Shown here: piece after piece, positions 1 to 5,168 of the stretch
How positions within the stretch are numbered: the first letter of the stretch is position 1
Layout: the number at the start of each line of letters is the position of its first letter
NCBI GenBank assembly: GCA_937897785.1
Contig: CALCNB010000079.1
Location: forward strand, 1-5,168
Direction of reading: 5' to 3'
Source of the DNA: an uncultured Cellvibrionales bacterium
GTDB lineage: Bacteria > Pseudomonadota > Gammaproteobacteria > Pseudomonadales > UBA7434
DNA length: 5,168 nucleotides
Notes under the pieces: generated by a model
Told to the model about the DNA's origin: nothing
The model's input: the letters and a program-made list of their open reading frames with translations, nothing else
The model's database searches: none
Program-made: the position numbers and the translations under genes

Positions 1-2
1 AA

Positions 3-155
3 ATAAGTTTCACCATCTTTATCAAATATATTATAATTCATTTTTTGTAAAAGTTTTTTGAAATTATCTTTATTACAGCCTAATAAGTTTAGCATTTCAG
101 GTATTATTTTAATTTCTTTATTTTCTTTTGAGTTTGGCGAATTAATTATTAGCAT
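3..155 (-). CDS. Partial AT-rich ORF, possibly the C-terminal part of a Suv3-like helicase
   Basis: This minus-strand frame is open from an ATG at 155-153 to the left edge, giving 51 residues with no stop inside the window. It is rich in Lys, Asn and Ile, and the segment is only about 19% GC. The stretch IIPEMLNLLGCNKDNFKKLL followed by QKMNYN resembles the conserved motif near the C-terminus of alphaproteobacterial Suv3-like RNA helicases (pattern 'M-SL-GC---F---L---GY'). I recalled that similarity and did not search for it. The same frame stays open upstream to a stop at 249-251, so the true start is unclear. There is no Shine-Dalgarno before the ATG. If the identity is right, most of the protein lies left of the window, or the fragment is foreign or artefactual sequence joined near 155-165. 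Confidence 0.4.
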   Translation of the reverse strand, partial: MLIINSPNSKENKEIKIIPEMLNLLGCNKDNFKKLLQKMNYNIFDKDGETY

Positions 156-332
156 AAATAATCTCGATCTTGCGTAAACGAAAACAAACAAATCGCTCAA
201 AAATGGGTAGAATGCATACCCAAGGCTGTTAGTAGCGACCAATAATAGTTAACGCGATAACAACAGTTTTTAAACTATTTTTAAGTGACATCGCTATCCT
301 GCATAACCCCTTTAGGAAAATCATTCTTCATC
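156..332. other. Intergenic stretch before the phosphatidyltransferase gene
   Basis: Composition shifts here from about 19% GC on the left to about 39%, and then to the level of the neighbouring genes. I see no convincing gene. A weak plus-strand sigma-70-like pair is present: TTAACG at 249-254 and TAAACT at 271-276 with a 16-base spacer, each matching four of six consensus bases. The -10 candidate lies inside a small palindrome, AGTTT-TT-AAACT (265-276). These could drive the downstream gene but are marginal. Confidence 0.3.
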
Positions 333-1133
333 ATGTCTAAACTGCCGTCAGAATATCAATTTCTGGATCTATCTGATTATGGCCGTCCACCCGCTCGGTG
401 GATTGCACACTTTTTCAAAGACACCGCCGTTACACCGATACACATCACCATGCTATTTTTGGTAGCCGGTATCATCGCCATTGGTTTCATGCTGAACCAA
501 CAACTGTGGGCAGCGGCGATCTTTTTAGTACTTAAGTCGATTCTTGATGCCGCTGATGGTGAACTCGCACGCGTGAAGCAAACCCCCTCTTACATTGGCC
601 GCTATTTTGATTCAGTCGCCGATATTATTTTAAACTTTTGCTTTTTAGCGACCATCTGTTATATCACGGCCGGTTCTTGGCTACTCATGCTTCTTGCTTT
701 TGGTGCTATGCAGCTACAGGGCACCTTATATAACTATTACTATGTGATTTTTCGCAATAAATACAATGGCGATAAAACCAGTCGCATCTTTGAGGATAGC
801 GCACCCACTGCGATGCCGGGCGAAACACAGCGCAATGTCGATCGATGGTTTTGGATGTATTATGTTTGCTACCGCTTGTTTGACAAGGCCATTTATCAAC
901 TGGATAAAGAGGCGGAACAGGCAGACCATTTTCCTAAATGGTTTATGACTGCTCTGTCGGCTTTTGGTTTAGGCTTTCAATTACTGATTATCAGTGTGAT
1001 GTTATGCGTAGGGTGGGCGGCGTGGATTATTCCATTCTTTATTGGCTATTCAGTTTTGATCATAGTTTTTATTCTGCTGCGAAAAGGTATTCATGCGGGG
1101 TTTATCGGCAATTATCTTAAAGAAAGCAGCTAG
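333..1133 (+). CDS. CDP-alcohol phosphatidyltransferase family membrane protein
   Basis: This 266-residue integral membrane protein should transfer a phosphate-linked group from a CDP-alcohol (such as CDP-diacylglycerol) to an alcohol acceptor in phospholipid synthesis at the inner membrane. The whole catalytic signature of the family is present with exact spacing: D72, D75, G76, A79, R80, G89, D93 and D97. The aspartates bind the divalent metals and the CDP moiety. Hydrophobic segments appear around residues 39-54, 58-71, 98-122, and as a pair in the last 60 residues. The frame also opens at a GTG at 285, but the 16 added residues look non-homologous and lack a ribosome site, so ATG 333 is preferred. 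AGGA at 314-317 is a distant possible Shine-Dalgarno. The long polar loop after the fourth segment (about residues 137-205) is rich in Tyr, Asp and Lys. The acceptor alcohol cannot be assigned, and no other lipid gene is adjacent. The gene stands alone and converges on the next one. Confidence 0.88.
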   Translation: MSKLPSEYQFLDLSDYGRPPARWIAHFFKDTAVTPIHITMLFLVAGIIAIGFMLNQQLWAAAIFLVLKSILDAADGELARVKQTPSYIGRYFDSVADIILNFCFLATICYITAGSWLLMLLAFGAMQLQGTLYNYYYVIFRNKYNGDKTSRIFEDSAPTAMPGETQRNVDRWFWMYYVCYRLFDKAIYQLDKEAEQADHFPKWFMTALSAFGLGFQLLIISVMLCVGWAAWIIPFFIGYSVLIIVFILLRKGIHAGFIGNYLKESS

Positions 1134-1161
1134 CAGCTCATACTAATATACTTAGCCGCGA

Positions 1162-1182
1162 GCGAGCCAGTTCATGACTCGC
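1162..1182. terminator. Weak hairpin between convergent genes
   Basis: GCGAG (1162-1166) pairs with CTCGC (1178-1182), with two further inner pairs after a mismatch and a short loop. It lies in the 54-base gap between two convergent stop codons, where a shared terminator would be expected. No T-tract follows on either strand, so a terminator role is only suggested by position. Confidence 0.25.
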
Positions 1183-1187
1183 ATTGC

Positions 1188-1802
1188 CTACATACCGCTG
1201 CCATAGGTGGAAAGACTCACCGAGTCACTGGCTCTAATTTGTTTAAACGCCTCACCATAGGTGAGCAACTGCTTCAAACAATAGTCTAATCGGTCTTCGA
1301 AATACGGCTGTGCGCTCAGGTTATTATCGTCATCATTGTCGTTAAAGACCGACTCAACATTACGCACGATCAAATGCTCGGGCAAAAAACAAATGCGATT
1401 ATTTTTATAACTGCTCATGCGTAATTCGGCAACCGGATACGCACCACCGTCAGCTGACGATACCGTGGTAATTAACGCTGGCTTATGCGCAAGCTCGCCA
1501 TTGCCCCACATTAAGAAAAAGTTTTTTAACCCAGCAGGGGCCATGCCATGCCACTCGGGCGCGATCACAATAAAGGCATCACTGCTGGCCAACTGCTCAG
1601 AAATAGGTGCTAATAATGCCTGCCATTGTTCATCGCCGTTCCATATGCCTTCATCCCAAAGCGGTAATGGGTTATCGGCCAGGTCAAATAAATAACTGTC
1701 ATTACACTGCGGCAATGCGGTTAACGCGGCTTGCATCACTTTTGCGACCTTACAGCTTTGTGAGTTTTGACGATGACTGCCAGAAATAATAGTGATTTTC
1801 AT
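1188..1802 (-). CDS. NAD(P)H-dependent FMN reductase-like flavoprotein
   Basis: This 204-residue cytoplasmic protein has a flavodoxin-like fold of the NADPH-dependent FMN reductase family (SsuE/ChrR/YieF type), which uses bound FMN and a nicotinamide cofactor to reduce flavin, quinones or other acceptors. The N-terminal strand MKITIISGS leads into the FMN-phosphate loop GSHRQNSQS (residues 8-16). PEWHGMAPAGLKNF (82-95) matches the family's 'PEYN-S-PG-LKN' flavin-binding segment, with His and Gly where Asn and Ser are commoner. SSADGGAYPVAELR (115-128) matches the third conserved region. An acidic run of Asn and Asp at 154-161 and the last 40 residues are less typical. Length is normal to slightly long for the family. 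ATG at 1802-1800 puts the motif at the correct distance from the N-terminus, although no clear Shine-Dalgarno is visible. It reads away from the decarboxylase-like gene upstream, with 251 bases between them, so it may have its own promoter. The physiological substrate is not evident. Confidence 0.85.
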   Translation of the reverse strand: MKITIISGSHRQNSQSCKVAKVMQAALTALPQCNDSYLFDLADNPLPLWDEGIWNGDEQWQALLAPISEQLASSDAFIVIAPEWHGMAPAGLKNFFLMWGNGELAHKPALITTVSSADGGAYPVAELRMSSYKNNRICFLPEHLIVRNVESVFNDNDDDNNLSAQPYFEDRLDYCLKQLLTYGEAFKQIRASDSVSLSTYGSGM

Positions 1803-1890
1803 AGTTTTAACACGTGAGTTAATCGTTGAAGGTTATGAGCTCGGCAACTAAAGCAATATGGCTATGGCCTGAGTATTTTTTCTGTGCTAA

Positions 1891-1919
1891 ATAATACACG
1901 AATCCTTCCTTAAGCATAA
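1891..1919 (-). promoter_or_regulatory. Possible promoter for the FMN reductase-like gene
   Basis: Read on the minus strand, TATTAT (1896-1891) resembles a -10 box. It lies 17 bases downstream of TTATGC (1919-1914), a poor -35 match. It is about 88 bases upstream of the start codon in an AT-rich part of the gap. This is a weak prediction from spacing and the -10 match only. Confidence 0.22.
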
Positions 1920-1966
1920 AACTTTTTTCTGTTCTTAGCCGTTAGCGATTCGACTGTAAGTTTCAC

Positions 1967-2021
1967 TCAGCAACAGACAGCGCGTGACTCATCGGGATTG
2001 ATGGGTCTATCGCGCTGCTGA
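1967..2021. other. Long imperfect hairpin downstream of the decarboxylase-like gene
   Basis: Three nested stems share one axis. GACTCATC (1986-1993) pairs with GATGGGTC (2000-2007), with one G-T wobble and a six-base loop. CAGCGCG (1978-1984) pairs perfectly with CGCGCTG (2011-2017). TCAG (1967-1970) pairs with CTGA (2018-2021) across a seven-base bulge. The structure begins about 32 bases past the stop of the decarboxylase-like gene, so it would sit at the 3' end of that operon's transcript. No U-run follows on either strand. It could be a transcript-end stabiliser, a Rho-associated structure or a repeat element. The pairing is seen directly and the role is inferred. Confidence 0.45.
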
Positions 2022-2053
2022 TATTGGCGCATGAATTTCGATAAGCTAAATCA

Positions 2054-2839
2054 CTATTCCGGCTTGGGCGCACCCATAAAGCCCGGCCAGCGTGAACCGG
2101 AAATGACATCCAAATAGGGCTTAAACCCATCGGGGTCGAGCTTGCCGGCCAGTTTAATTTCACGGTCTTTAAAGATCGGCCACCACAGGTGTGCCGATAA
2201 TTGCTCACGCATCGGTAGCATTTTAGCGATGGGGTCCCAGGGACTGTCTAACAATTTTAACTGACCTTCCACTTGCTCACGATGCTGGGTGCTATAGCCA
2301 CTGCGCACGTGGACGACTTGCGGTGGGAAGTCATAACCCGCATCCATGTTGGAACCCACAGCACCTGACACCTTGATCCACCACTCGTGCATATCAAAGT
2401 CGGGCTCGTGTTCAGCAACTGCCGTGGCTTCACCAGAAAACTCTAAAAAGGTGTAGCCTTGATGACTGCAACGCGCGACAACTTTGTTACCGACGCGATA
2501 AAAAGTCGTATCGCAGGGAAACTTAGGCTGGCCATTTCTCGATTGGCTGGTAAAAATAGCCGACTCTTGATCGATGCCGTAACCAAGGGTGTATTCGCCA
2601 TCAATGCCATTATAGCGTGCATTCACCGTCATCAATACGCCATACTCCGGCACATCAGGTACCGGAAAGTTATACACAATCACCTTCACATGCGGTTCAT
2701 CGCTGGGCTCGATGCCGGGCGGCAATAGCGCAGCAATTTTTTCTGGATCGGTACGGTAAATAACTTTAAGCATGGGCCAGTTATTAATATCGCCCGTGTT
2801 ACCTTGTGGTCCACCCAGAGAATAAGTTGATTCAGACAT
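2054..2839 (-). CDS. Acetoacetate decarboxylase-like (ADC superfamily) protein
   Basis: This 261-residue cytoplasmic protein belongs to the acetoacetate decarboxylase superfamily, whose classical members decarboxylate acetoacetate through a lysine Schiff base. The N-terminal YRTDPEKIAALLPPGIEP (28-45) is a family hallmark and contains R29. A beta-rich core follows, with VKVIVYNFPVPDVPEYG (51-67) and ARYNG-DGEYTLGYGID (74-90). In NGQPKFP (102-108), K106 aligns with the Schiff-base lysine of the 'GFPKK' motif. The second lysine, which lowers the pKa in the clostridial enzyme, is F107 here, and I see no obvious equivalent of the usual Tyr-x-Glu glutamate near residues 66-68. Related ADC-like proteins are known that do aldolase/dehydratase rather than decarboxylase chemistry, so decarboxylation should not be assumed. 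Length is normal. ATG 2839 has AGGAG seven bases upstream. It is the last gene of a likely three-gene unit, 72 bases after the SnoaL-like gene. Confidence 0.82.
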   Translation of the reverse strand: MSESTYSLGGPQGNTGDINNWPMLKVIYRTDPEKIAALLPPGIEPSDEPHVKVIVYNFPVPDVPEYGVLMTVNARYNGIDGEYTLGYGIDQESAIFTSQSRNGQPKFPCDTTFYRVGNKVVARCSHQGYTFLEFSGEATAVAEHEPDFDMHEWWIKVSGAVGSNMDAGYDFPPQVVHVRSGYSTQHREQVEGQLKLLDSPWDPIAKMLPMREQLSAHLWWPIFKDREIKLAGKLDPDGFKPYLDVISGSRWPGFMGAPKPE

Positions 2840-2846
2840 ATTGACA

Positions 2847-2851
2847 CTCCT
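2847..2851 (-). promoter_or_regulatory. Ribosome binding site of the decarboxylase-like gene
   Basis: AGGAG on the minus strand lies seven bases before the ATG at 2839-2837. It is a strong match to the anti-Shine-Dalgarno and fixes this start. Confidence 0.7.
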
Positions 2852-2911
2852 GTTGTTATTTAAAAACTGCTTAGCCGTTATATAGGTTTATTTAAATACT
2901 GTTTTATCGGA

Positions 2912-3283
2912 TTAAGACTGCATATCAATGGTGATCTTTTTAAACTGACCCGCTTCGGCTTGATAGGTGCCAGTTAAATGCAACGTGAACGACTCACCTT
3001 TTTTTAAGGTCATCCCCATAAAATCATCAATAGCCTGTTTGGCGGTAAAGTTATCTTCGATACTGACCACCGCGGTGTCATCGCTTATTACTATATTGGT
3101 CGGCGTCATTTTATCGTGGAACATGGCGATCAAATATTGGTAAGTCGCAATAATGCCATCGGGTCCGTGCTGCACACCTTGCGCTGAAATAAATTCGACC
3201 TCGGGATGATAAAACGCACGTAAGGCATCAGGGTCTTCAGCGTTATAGGCTTGGTAGTACGATTCCATTAATGCTTTATTCAT
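2912..3283 (-). CDS. SnoaL-like / NTF2-fold small protein
   Basis: This 123-residue protein looks like a member of the SnoaL-like NTF2 superfamily. These are small cone-shaped alpha+beta barrels that act as isomerases, cyclases, hydratases or ligand-binding proteins. The helical N-terminus MNKALMESYYQAYNAEDPDA (1-20) leads into LRAFYHPEVEFIS (21-33), the usual 'ly-pD-vf--' segment. HGPDGI (39-44) matches the typical 'G-dgi' turn, and beta strands follow to the C-terminus (NIVISDDTAVVSIEDNFTA at 63-81, and a last strand FKKITIDMQ at 114-122). Polar residues D77 and E76 and H102 could face the cavity, but no catalytic set is diagnostic. The frame extends to a TTG at 3301, but ATG 3283 has GGAAG five bases upstream and gives the normal N-terminus. 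It sits between the amine-dehydrogenase-like and decarboxylase-like genes with gaps of 70 and 72 bases, so it probably acts on the same pathway. The function is otherwise unknown. Confidence 0.78.
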   Translation of the reverse strand: MNKALMESYYQAYNAEDPDALRAFYHPEVEFISAQGVQHGPDGIIATYQYLIAMFHDKMTPTNIVISDDTAVVSIEDNFTAKQAIDDFMGMTLKKGESFTLHLTGTYQAEAGQFKKITIDMQS

Positions 3284-3288
3284 AGATA

Positions 3289-3293
3289 CTTCC
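3289..3293 (-). promoter_or_regulatory. Ribosome binding site of the SnoaL-like gene
   Basis: GGAAG on the minus strand sits five bases before ATG 3283-3281. It supports this start over the in-frame TTG at 3301-3299, which would place the site inside the coding region. Confidence 0.55.
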
Positions 3294-3353
3294 AGAGTCA
3301 ATCCGTTATTTTTATAATGACCATCGGCACCCCTAGCTCGGACTAAAGCCGTG

Positions 3354-4409
3354 CTACTTAATTAATGATGCATCGGCACGGCCAGTAATCATGGGCATAT
3401 CGGTGTAAGTTCTGATCCCAGGACTGGCCTGACACACATAAGGCACGGCATTCACACAATGCATAGCAGTAGCGACTAAGGCCGACTCTTCGTCATCGGC
3501 ACCGTGCTCGGGTGAATCAGCATGTAGACCTTCAGTGACCAATTGAATACGGTTATCGCCGATCACTTCCATTTCGAAGCGTTCTTTGCCTAAGTCCCAA
3601 CCGGCCTCAAGATGATCATTGCCCATGTACCAATTGACCGCTGCCTCTATCACGGGTGTACCGTCAACGGTGCCCTGCCATGAAAATGCTTGCGCCGCTA
3701 CCGTGCCTTTTTCAAGCACCCCAAAAGGCGTTTCAATATTGGCCGTGGCAAGACTCCAGCGATGCTTGGTAATAAAGTCTGCATCGAGTGTGACGCCAAT
3801 TTGGTCGGCCACCATGTCAATGGACTGGGTAAAACCGTCGGCCAATACGTCTTTCATAATGCTACTGGCTAATTGCTTTTCGGTTTGGCCAAACATCATA
3901 ATGTCGGTGACCACGTCTTGGGCATCGTAGGTGCGCAGATCTGAAAACTCTTCGCCCCGCACGTAGCGCACGTTAGTCACAAAGGCTGACGCCAATAGCG
4001 GTAATTTTTCGGTTAAGCCACCGGGATGAATACCCGTGCCATGTAATACTGACTGGCCTTTTTGGCAAGCCGCCTCAAGTTTAGTGGTATCGCGATTTTT
4101 AGGGTATACCCAACCACAAGACGTGATCACACTTTTACCTGATTCCAGTAAGGGAATGACTTCATCGGGGTTGGCGAGCAATGGCATGTACACCACGCAG
4201 TCGGCGTCTAAGGCCAAAATCTCTTCGATCTTATTAGTGGCTTTAATGCCGGTATCAGGCCGGCCGCACAGCTGCCCTGCATCCATACCATGCTTGTCGT
4301 CACTGTAGACTTTAACGCCCACCAATTCCATTTCAGGATGATCAAGGATACCGCGTAAGGCTAAACGGCCATGAATACCAGTGGCCCACTGCACGACTTT
4401 ATAGGTCAT
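3354..4409 (-). CDS. DapB-fold NAD(P) oxidoreductase, native amine dehydrogenase / diaminopentanoate dehydrogenase-like
   Basis: This 351-residue cytoplasmic protein has an N-terminal Rossmann domain and a C-terminal alpha/beta domain in the style of dihydrodipicolinate reductase. It belongs to the branch that includes 2,4-diaminopentanoate dehydrogenase and the native amine dehydrogenases, which interconvert C=O and amine groups with NAD(P)H. VVQWATGIHGRLALRGI (5-21) is the dinucleotide-binding loop, with G11 and G14. HPEMELVGVKVYSDDKHGMD (24-43) is the conserved second strand and cofactor-specificity loop. DADCVVYMP (68-76) and LLESGKSVITSCGWVYP (87-103) match the family's middle motifs, and HGTGIHPGGLTEKLPL (123-138) matches the interdomain GxGxxPG motif. 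The frame continues to an upstream codon at 4538, but the extra 43 residues read through AT-rich leader. ATG 4409 has GGAG seven bases upstream. Many actinobacterial and marine proteobacterial relatives are uncharacterised, so the substrate and even amine specificity are inferred from family only. It is probably the first gene of a three-gene unit. Confidence 0.82.
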   Translation of the reverse strand: MTYKVVQWATGIHGRLALRGILDHPEMELVGVKVYSDDKHGMDAGQLCGRPDTGIKATNKIEEILALDADCVVYMPLLANPDEVIPLLESGKSVITSCGWVYPKNRDTTKLEAACQKGQSVLHGTGIHPGGLTEKLPLLASAFVTNVRYVRGEEFSDLRTYDAQDVVTDIMMFGQTEKQLASSIMKDVLADGFTQSIDMVADQIGVTLDADFITKHRWSLATANIETPFGVLEKGTVAAQAFSWQGTVDGTPVIEAAVNWYMGNDHLEAGWDLGKERFEMEVIGDNRIQLVTEGLHADSPEHGADDEESALVATAMHCVNAVPYVCQASPGIRTYTDMPMITGRADASLIK

Positions 4410-4416
4410 TTTATTG

Positions 4417-4420
4417 CTCC
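4417..4420 (-). promoter_or_regulatory. Ribosome binding site of the amine-dehydrogenase-like gene
   Basis: GGAG on the minus strand lies seven bases before ATG 4409-4407. It decides this start over the 43-residue-longer frame opening, which has no family similarity. Confidence 0.65.
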
Positions 4421-4452
4421 GTAAAAATATAAATAATAAATCCAATAAACTT

Positions 4453-4458
4453 ATTTTA
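4453..4458 (-). promoter_or_regulatory. Possible -10 box of the three-gene unit
   Basis: TAAAAT on the minus strand lies 43 bases upstream of ATG 4409 in the AT-rich leader (4410-4535), a suitable place for a promoter. No good -35 box is found at 16-18 bases, so any promoter would be weak or activator-dependent. Confidence 0.22.
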
Positions 4459-4547
4459 GCGAAATACAATAGCCGTAATGATGACAGAATTGAAAACCAC
4501 TTATCTATTGCTGTAATAATGATTTTTCTATGGACCAAACCCCACGA

Positions 4548-4582
4548 CAGCCCGCAAGGCAGCCCGCAAGGCAGCTCACAGG
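4548..4582. repeat. Short 12-base tandem repeat
   Basis: CAGCCCGCAAGG occurs twice in perfect tandem (4548-4559 and 4560-4571), followed by a degenerate copy, CAGCTCACAGG, at 4572-4582. It lies in the gap between the sulfotransferase and amine-dehydrogenase-like genes, about 140 bases upstream of the latter's start. It is GC-rich next to an AT-rich leader. It may be simple slippage or a protein-binding site. Confidence 0.6.
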
Positions 4583-4663
4583 ATATAGCGAGAGCACCAC
4601 TAGGGAGCGGTAAAAGCCGTAATCGAAATAAGCGGCAATAGCAAGATTACTGATGGGATGTGT

Positions 4664-5168
4664 TTATACGTCGGTTAATTGACGAATAAGCGGTTGCAGA
4701 TGGGTTTCAAAATTACGCCACTGATCGACCCCCGATTGATAAATAGGCTGTCTGACCTGCTCTGAACTGGCGGTGCGCACGGCGCGGTCGGTCTTGTAAA
4801 ACTCTAAACAGGCTGGCTCAAACGGCAGACCGCAGTAATCTAAAATACGCCGTACTTGCGTTTCGGTGTCGGCGGTCATGTCTTCGTATTGCACCCGCAG
4901 AATCGCGCCAGGCATAATGCTGTCCCAGTGCGCCATCAACTCAAGGTAATCGTTATAGTACTGGGCAATATCATCCAGGCTGTAAGAAAATTCCTGCCCT
5001 TCGGCAAATAATTGTTTAAAACCGCTAAAACAACACGCCACCGGATGCCGGCGTGCGTCAATGATTTTGGCATTGGGCAAAATCGTTTTAATCAAACCAA
5101 TATGACGAAAATTATTCGGCATTTTATCAATGAAAAACGGTGCATTTTGACGGTGGATACGTGTTTCT
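4664..5168 (-). CDS. Sulfotransferase family protein, C-terminal part (5' end outside window)
   Basis: This is the last 167 residues of a PAPS-dependent sulfotransferase (Sulfotransfer_3 type), which moves a sulfuryl group from PAPS to an acceptor. An ATG at 5122 is not the true start. The frame stays open to the right edge, and the codons before it encode HRQNAPFFIDK leading into MPNNF, which is the conserved 'DKMPNNF-H-GLI' block of bacterial sulfotransferases. Counting from that Met, the motif RHPVACCFS (25-33) holds the Arg and Ser expected to bind the 3'-phosphate of PAPS. YEDMTAD (79-85) and LDYCGLPFEPACLEFYKTDR (93-112) are further family blocks, and VRQPIYQSGVDQWRNFE (122-138) is the C-terminal PAPS-contact region. 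The N-terminal P-loop-like PAPS site, and any TPR repeats common in this branch, would lie beyond 5168. It points the same way as the three-gene unit but is separated from it by 254 bases, so co-transcription is uncertain. The acceptor is unknown. Confidence 0.87.
   Translation of the reverse strand, partial: ETRIHRQNAPFFIDKMPNNFRHIGLIKTILPNAKIIDARRHPVACCFSGFKQLFAEGQEFSYSLDDIAQYYNDYLELMAHWDSIMPGAILRVQYEDMTADTETQVRRILDYCGLPFEPACLEFYKTDRAVRTASSEQVRQPIYQSGVDQWRNFETHLQPLIRQLTDV

Noticed and set aside
1417..1695. Plus-strand 92-residue open frame antisense to the flavin reductase gene.
   Set aside because: The opposite strand encodes a clear flavodoxin-like protein with conserved motifs, and this frame shows none and lacks a ribosome site.
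1963..2208. Minus-strand 81-residue open frame overlapping the end of the decarboxylase-like gene.
   Set aside because: It is an out-of-frame shadow of that gene that continues into the hairpin region. It has no ribosome site and no recognisable protein features.
257..2869. CAGTTTTTAAA at 264-274 also occurs on the minus strand at 2869-2859, near another ACAACA-like stretch.
   Set aside because: It is short and AT-rich, and it sits in two different kinds of position (promoter gap and intra-operon gap), so chance is the best explanation.
1934..2880. The 11-mer CTTAGCCGTTA occurs at 1934-1944 and 2870-2880, flanking the decarboxylase-like gene.
   Set aside because: A few shared 11-mers are expected by chance in a window of this size, and the similarity does not extend beyond 11 bases, so it is not good evidence for a mobile-element boundary.
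3322..3503. CATCGGCAC occurs three times near the end of the amine-dehydrogenase-like gene.
   Set aside because: Nine bases is too short, the spacing is irregular, and two copies are inside coding sequence, so codon preference explains it.
4414..4641. Plus-strand 75-residue open frame with a PQGSPQGS repeat.
   Set aside because: The repeat comes from the 12-base DNA tandem repeat. The start is a TTG without a Shine-Dalgarno, and the frame crosses the likely promoter leader of the minus-strand operon.

Overview
The window looks like a piece of a marine gammaproteobacterial genome. The middle and right parts have moderate GC content, compact genes and typical Gram-negative Shine-Dalgarno sites. 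The protein set is CDP-alcohol phosphatidyltransferase, flavin reductase, acetoacetate-decarboxylase-like, SnoaL-like, amine-dehydrogenase-like and sulfotransferase. That mix resembles the OM60/Halieaceae/Spongiibacter type of gene content, but this placement is inference from protein flavour, not a database match.

Layout. Bases 1 to about 160 are strikingly AT-rich (about 19% GC by count) and carry an open minus-strand frame running off the left edge. It resembles the tail of a Suv3-like helicase from an AT-rich alphaproteobacterium, which does not fit the rest of the window. After a short non-coding stretch comes a plus-strand integral-membrane CDP-alcohol phosphatidyltransferase with a complete catalytic motif (333-1133). 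It converges on a minus-strand NAD(P)H-dependent FMN reductase-like flavoprotein (1188-1802). A 251-base gap follows, with a long imperfect hairpin at 1967-2021.

The right half is all minus strand. In transcription order it holds the end of a sulfotransferase cut by the right edge (5168-4664), a 254-base gap with a short tandem repeat and an AT-rich leader, and then three closely spaced genes. These are a DapB-fold/native-amine-dehydrogenase-like NAD(P) oxidoreductase (4409-3354), a SnoaL-like small protein (3283-2912) and an acetoacetate-decarboxylase-like protein (2839-2054). Gaps of 70 and 72 bases and good ribosome binding sites suggest one transcript.

How the genes may work together: the three-gene unit combines a Schiff-base carbonyl enzyme, a small alpha+beta-barrel lyase/isomerase-type protein and a dinucleotide-dependent oxidoreductase of a family acting on C=O/C=N bonds. 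This suggests conversion of a carbonyl compound, perhaps a keto acid or a steroid- or terpenoid-like molecule. The substrate cannot be read from sequence. The decarboxylase-like protein keeps the probable Schiff-base lysine but lacks the adjacent lysine of classical acetoacetate decarboxylase, so its chemistry may differ. No RNA genes, CRISPR arrays or insertion sequences were seen.
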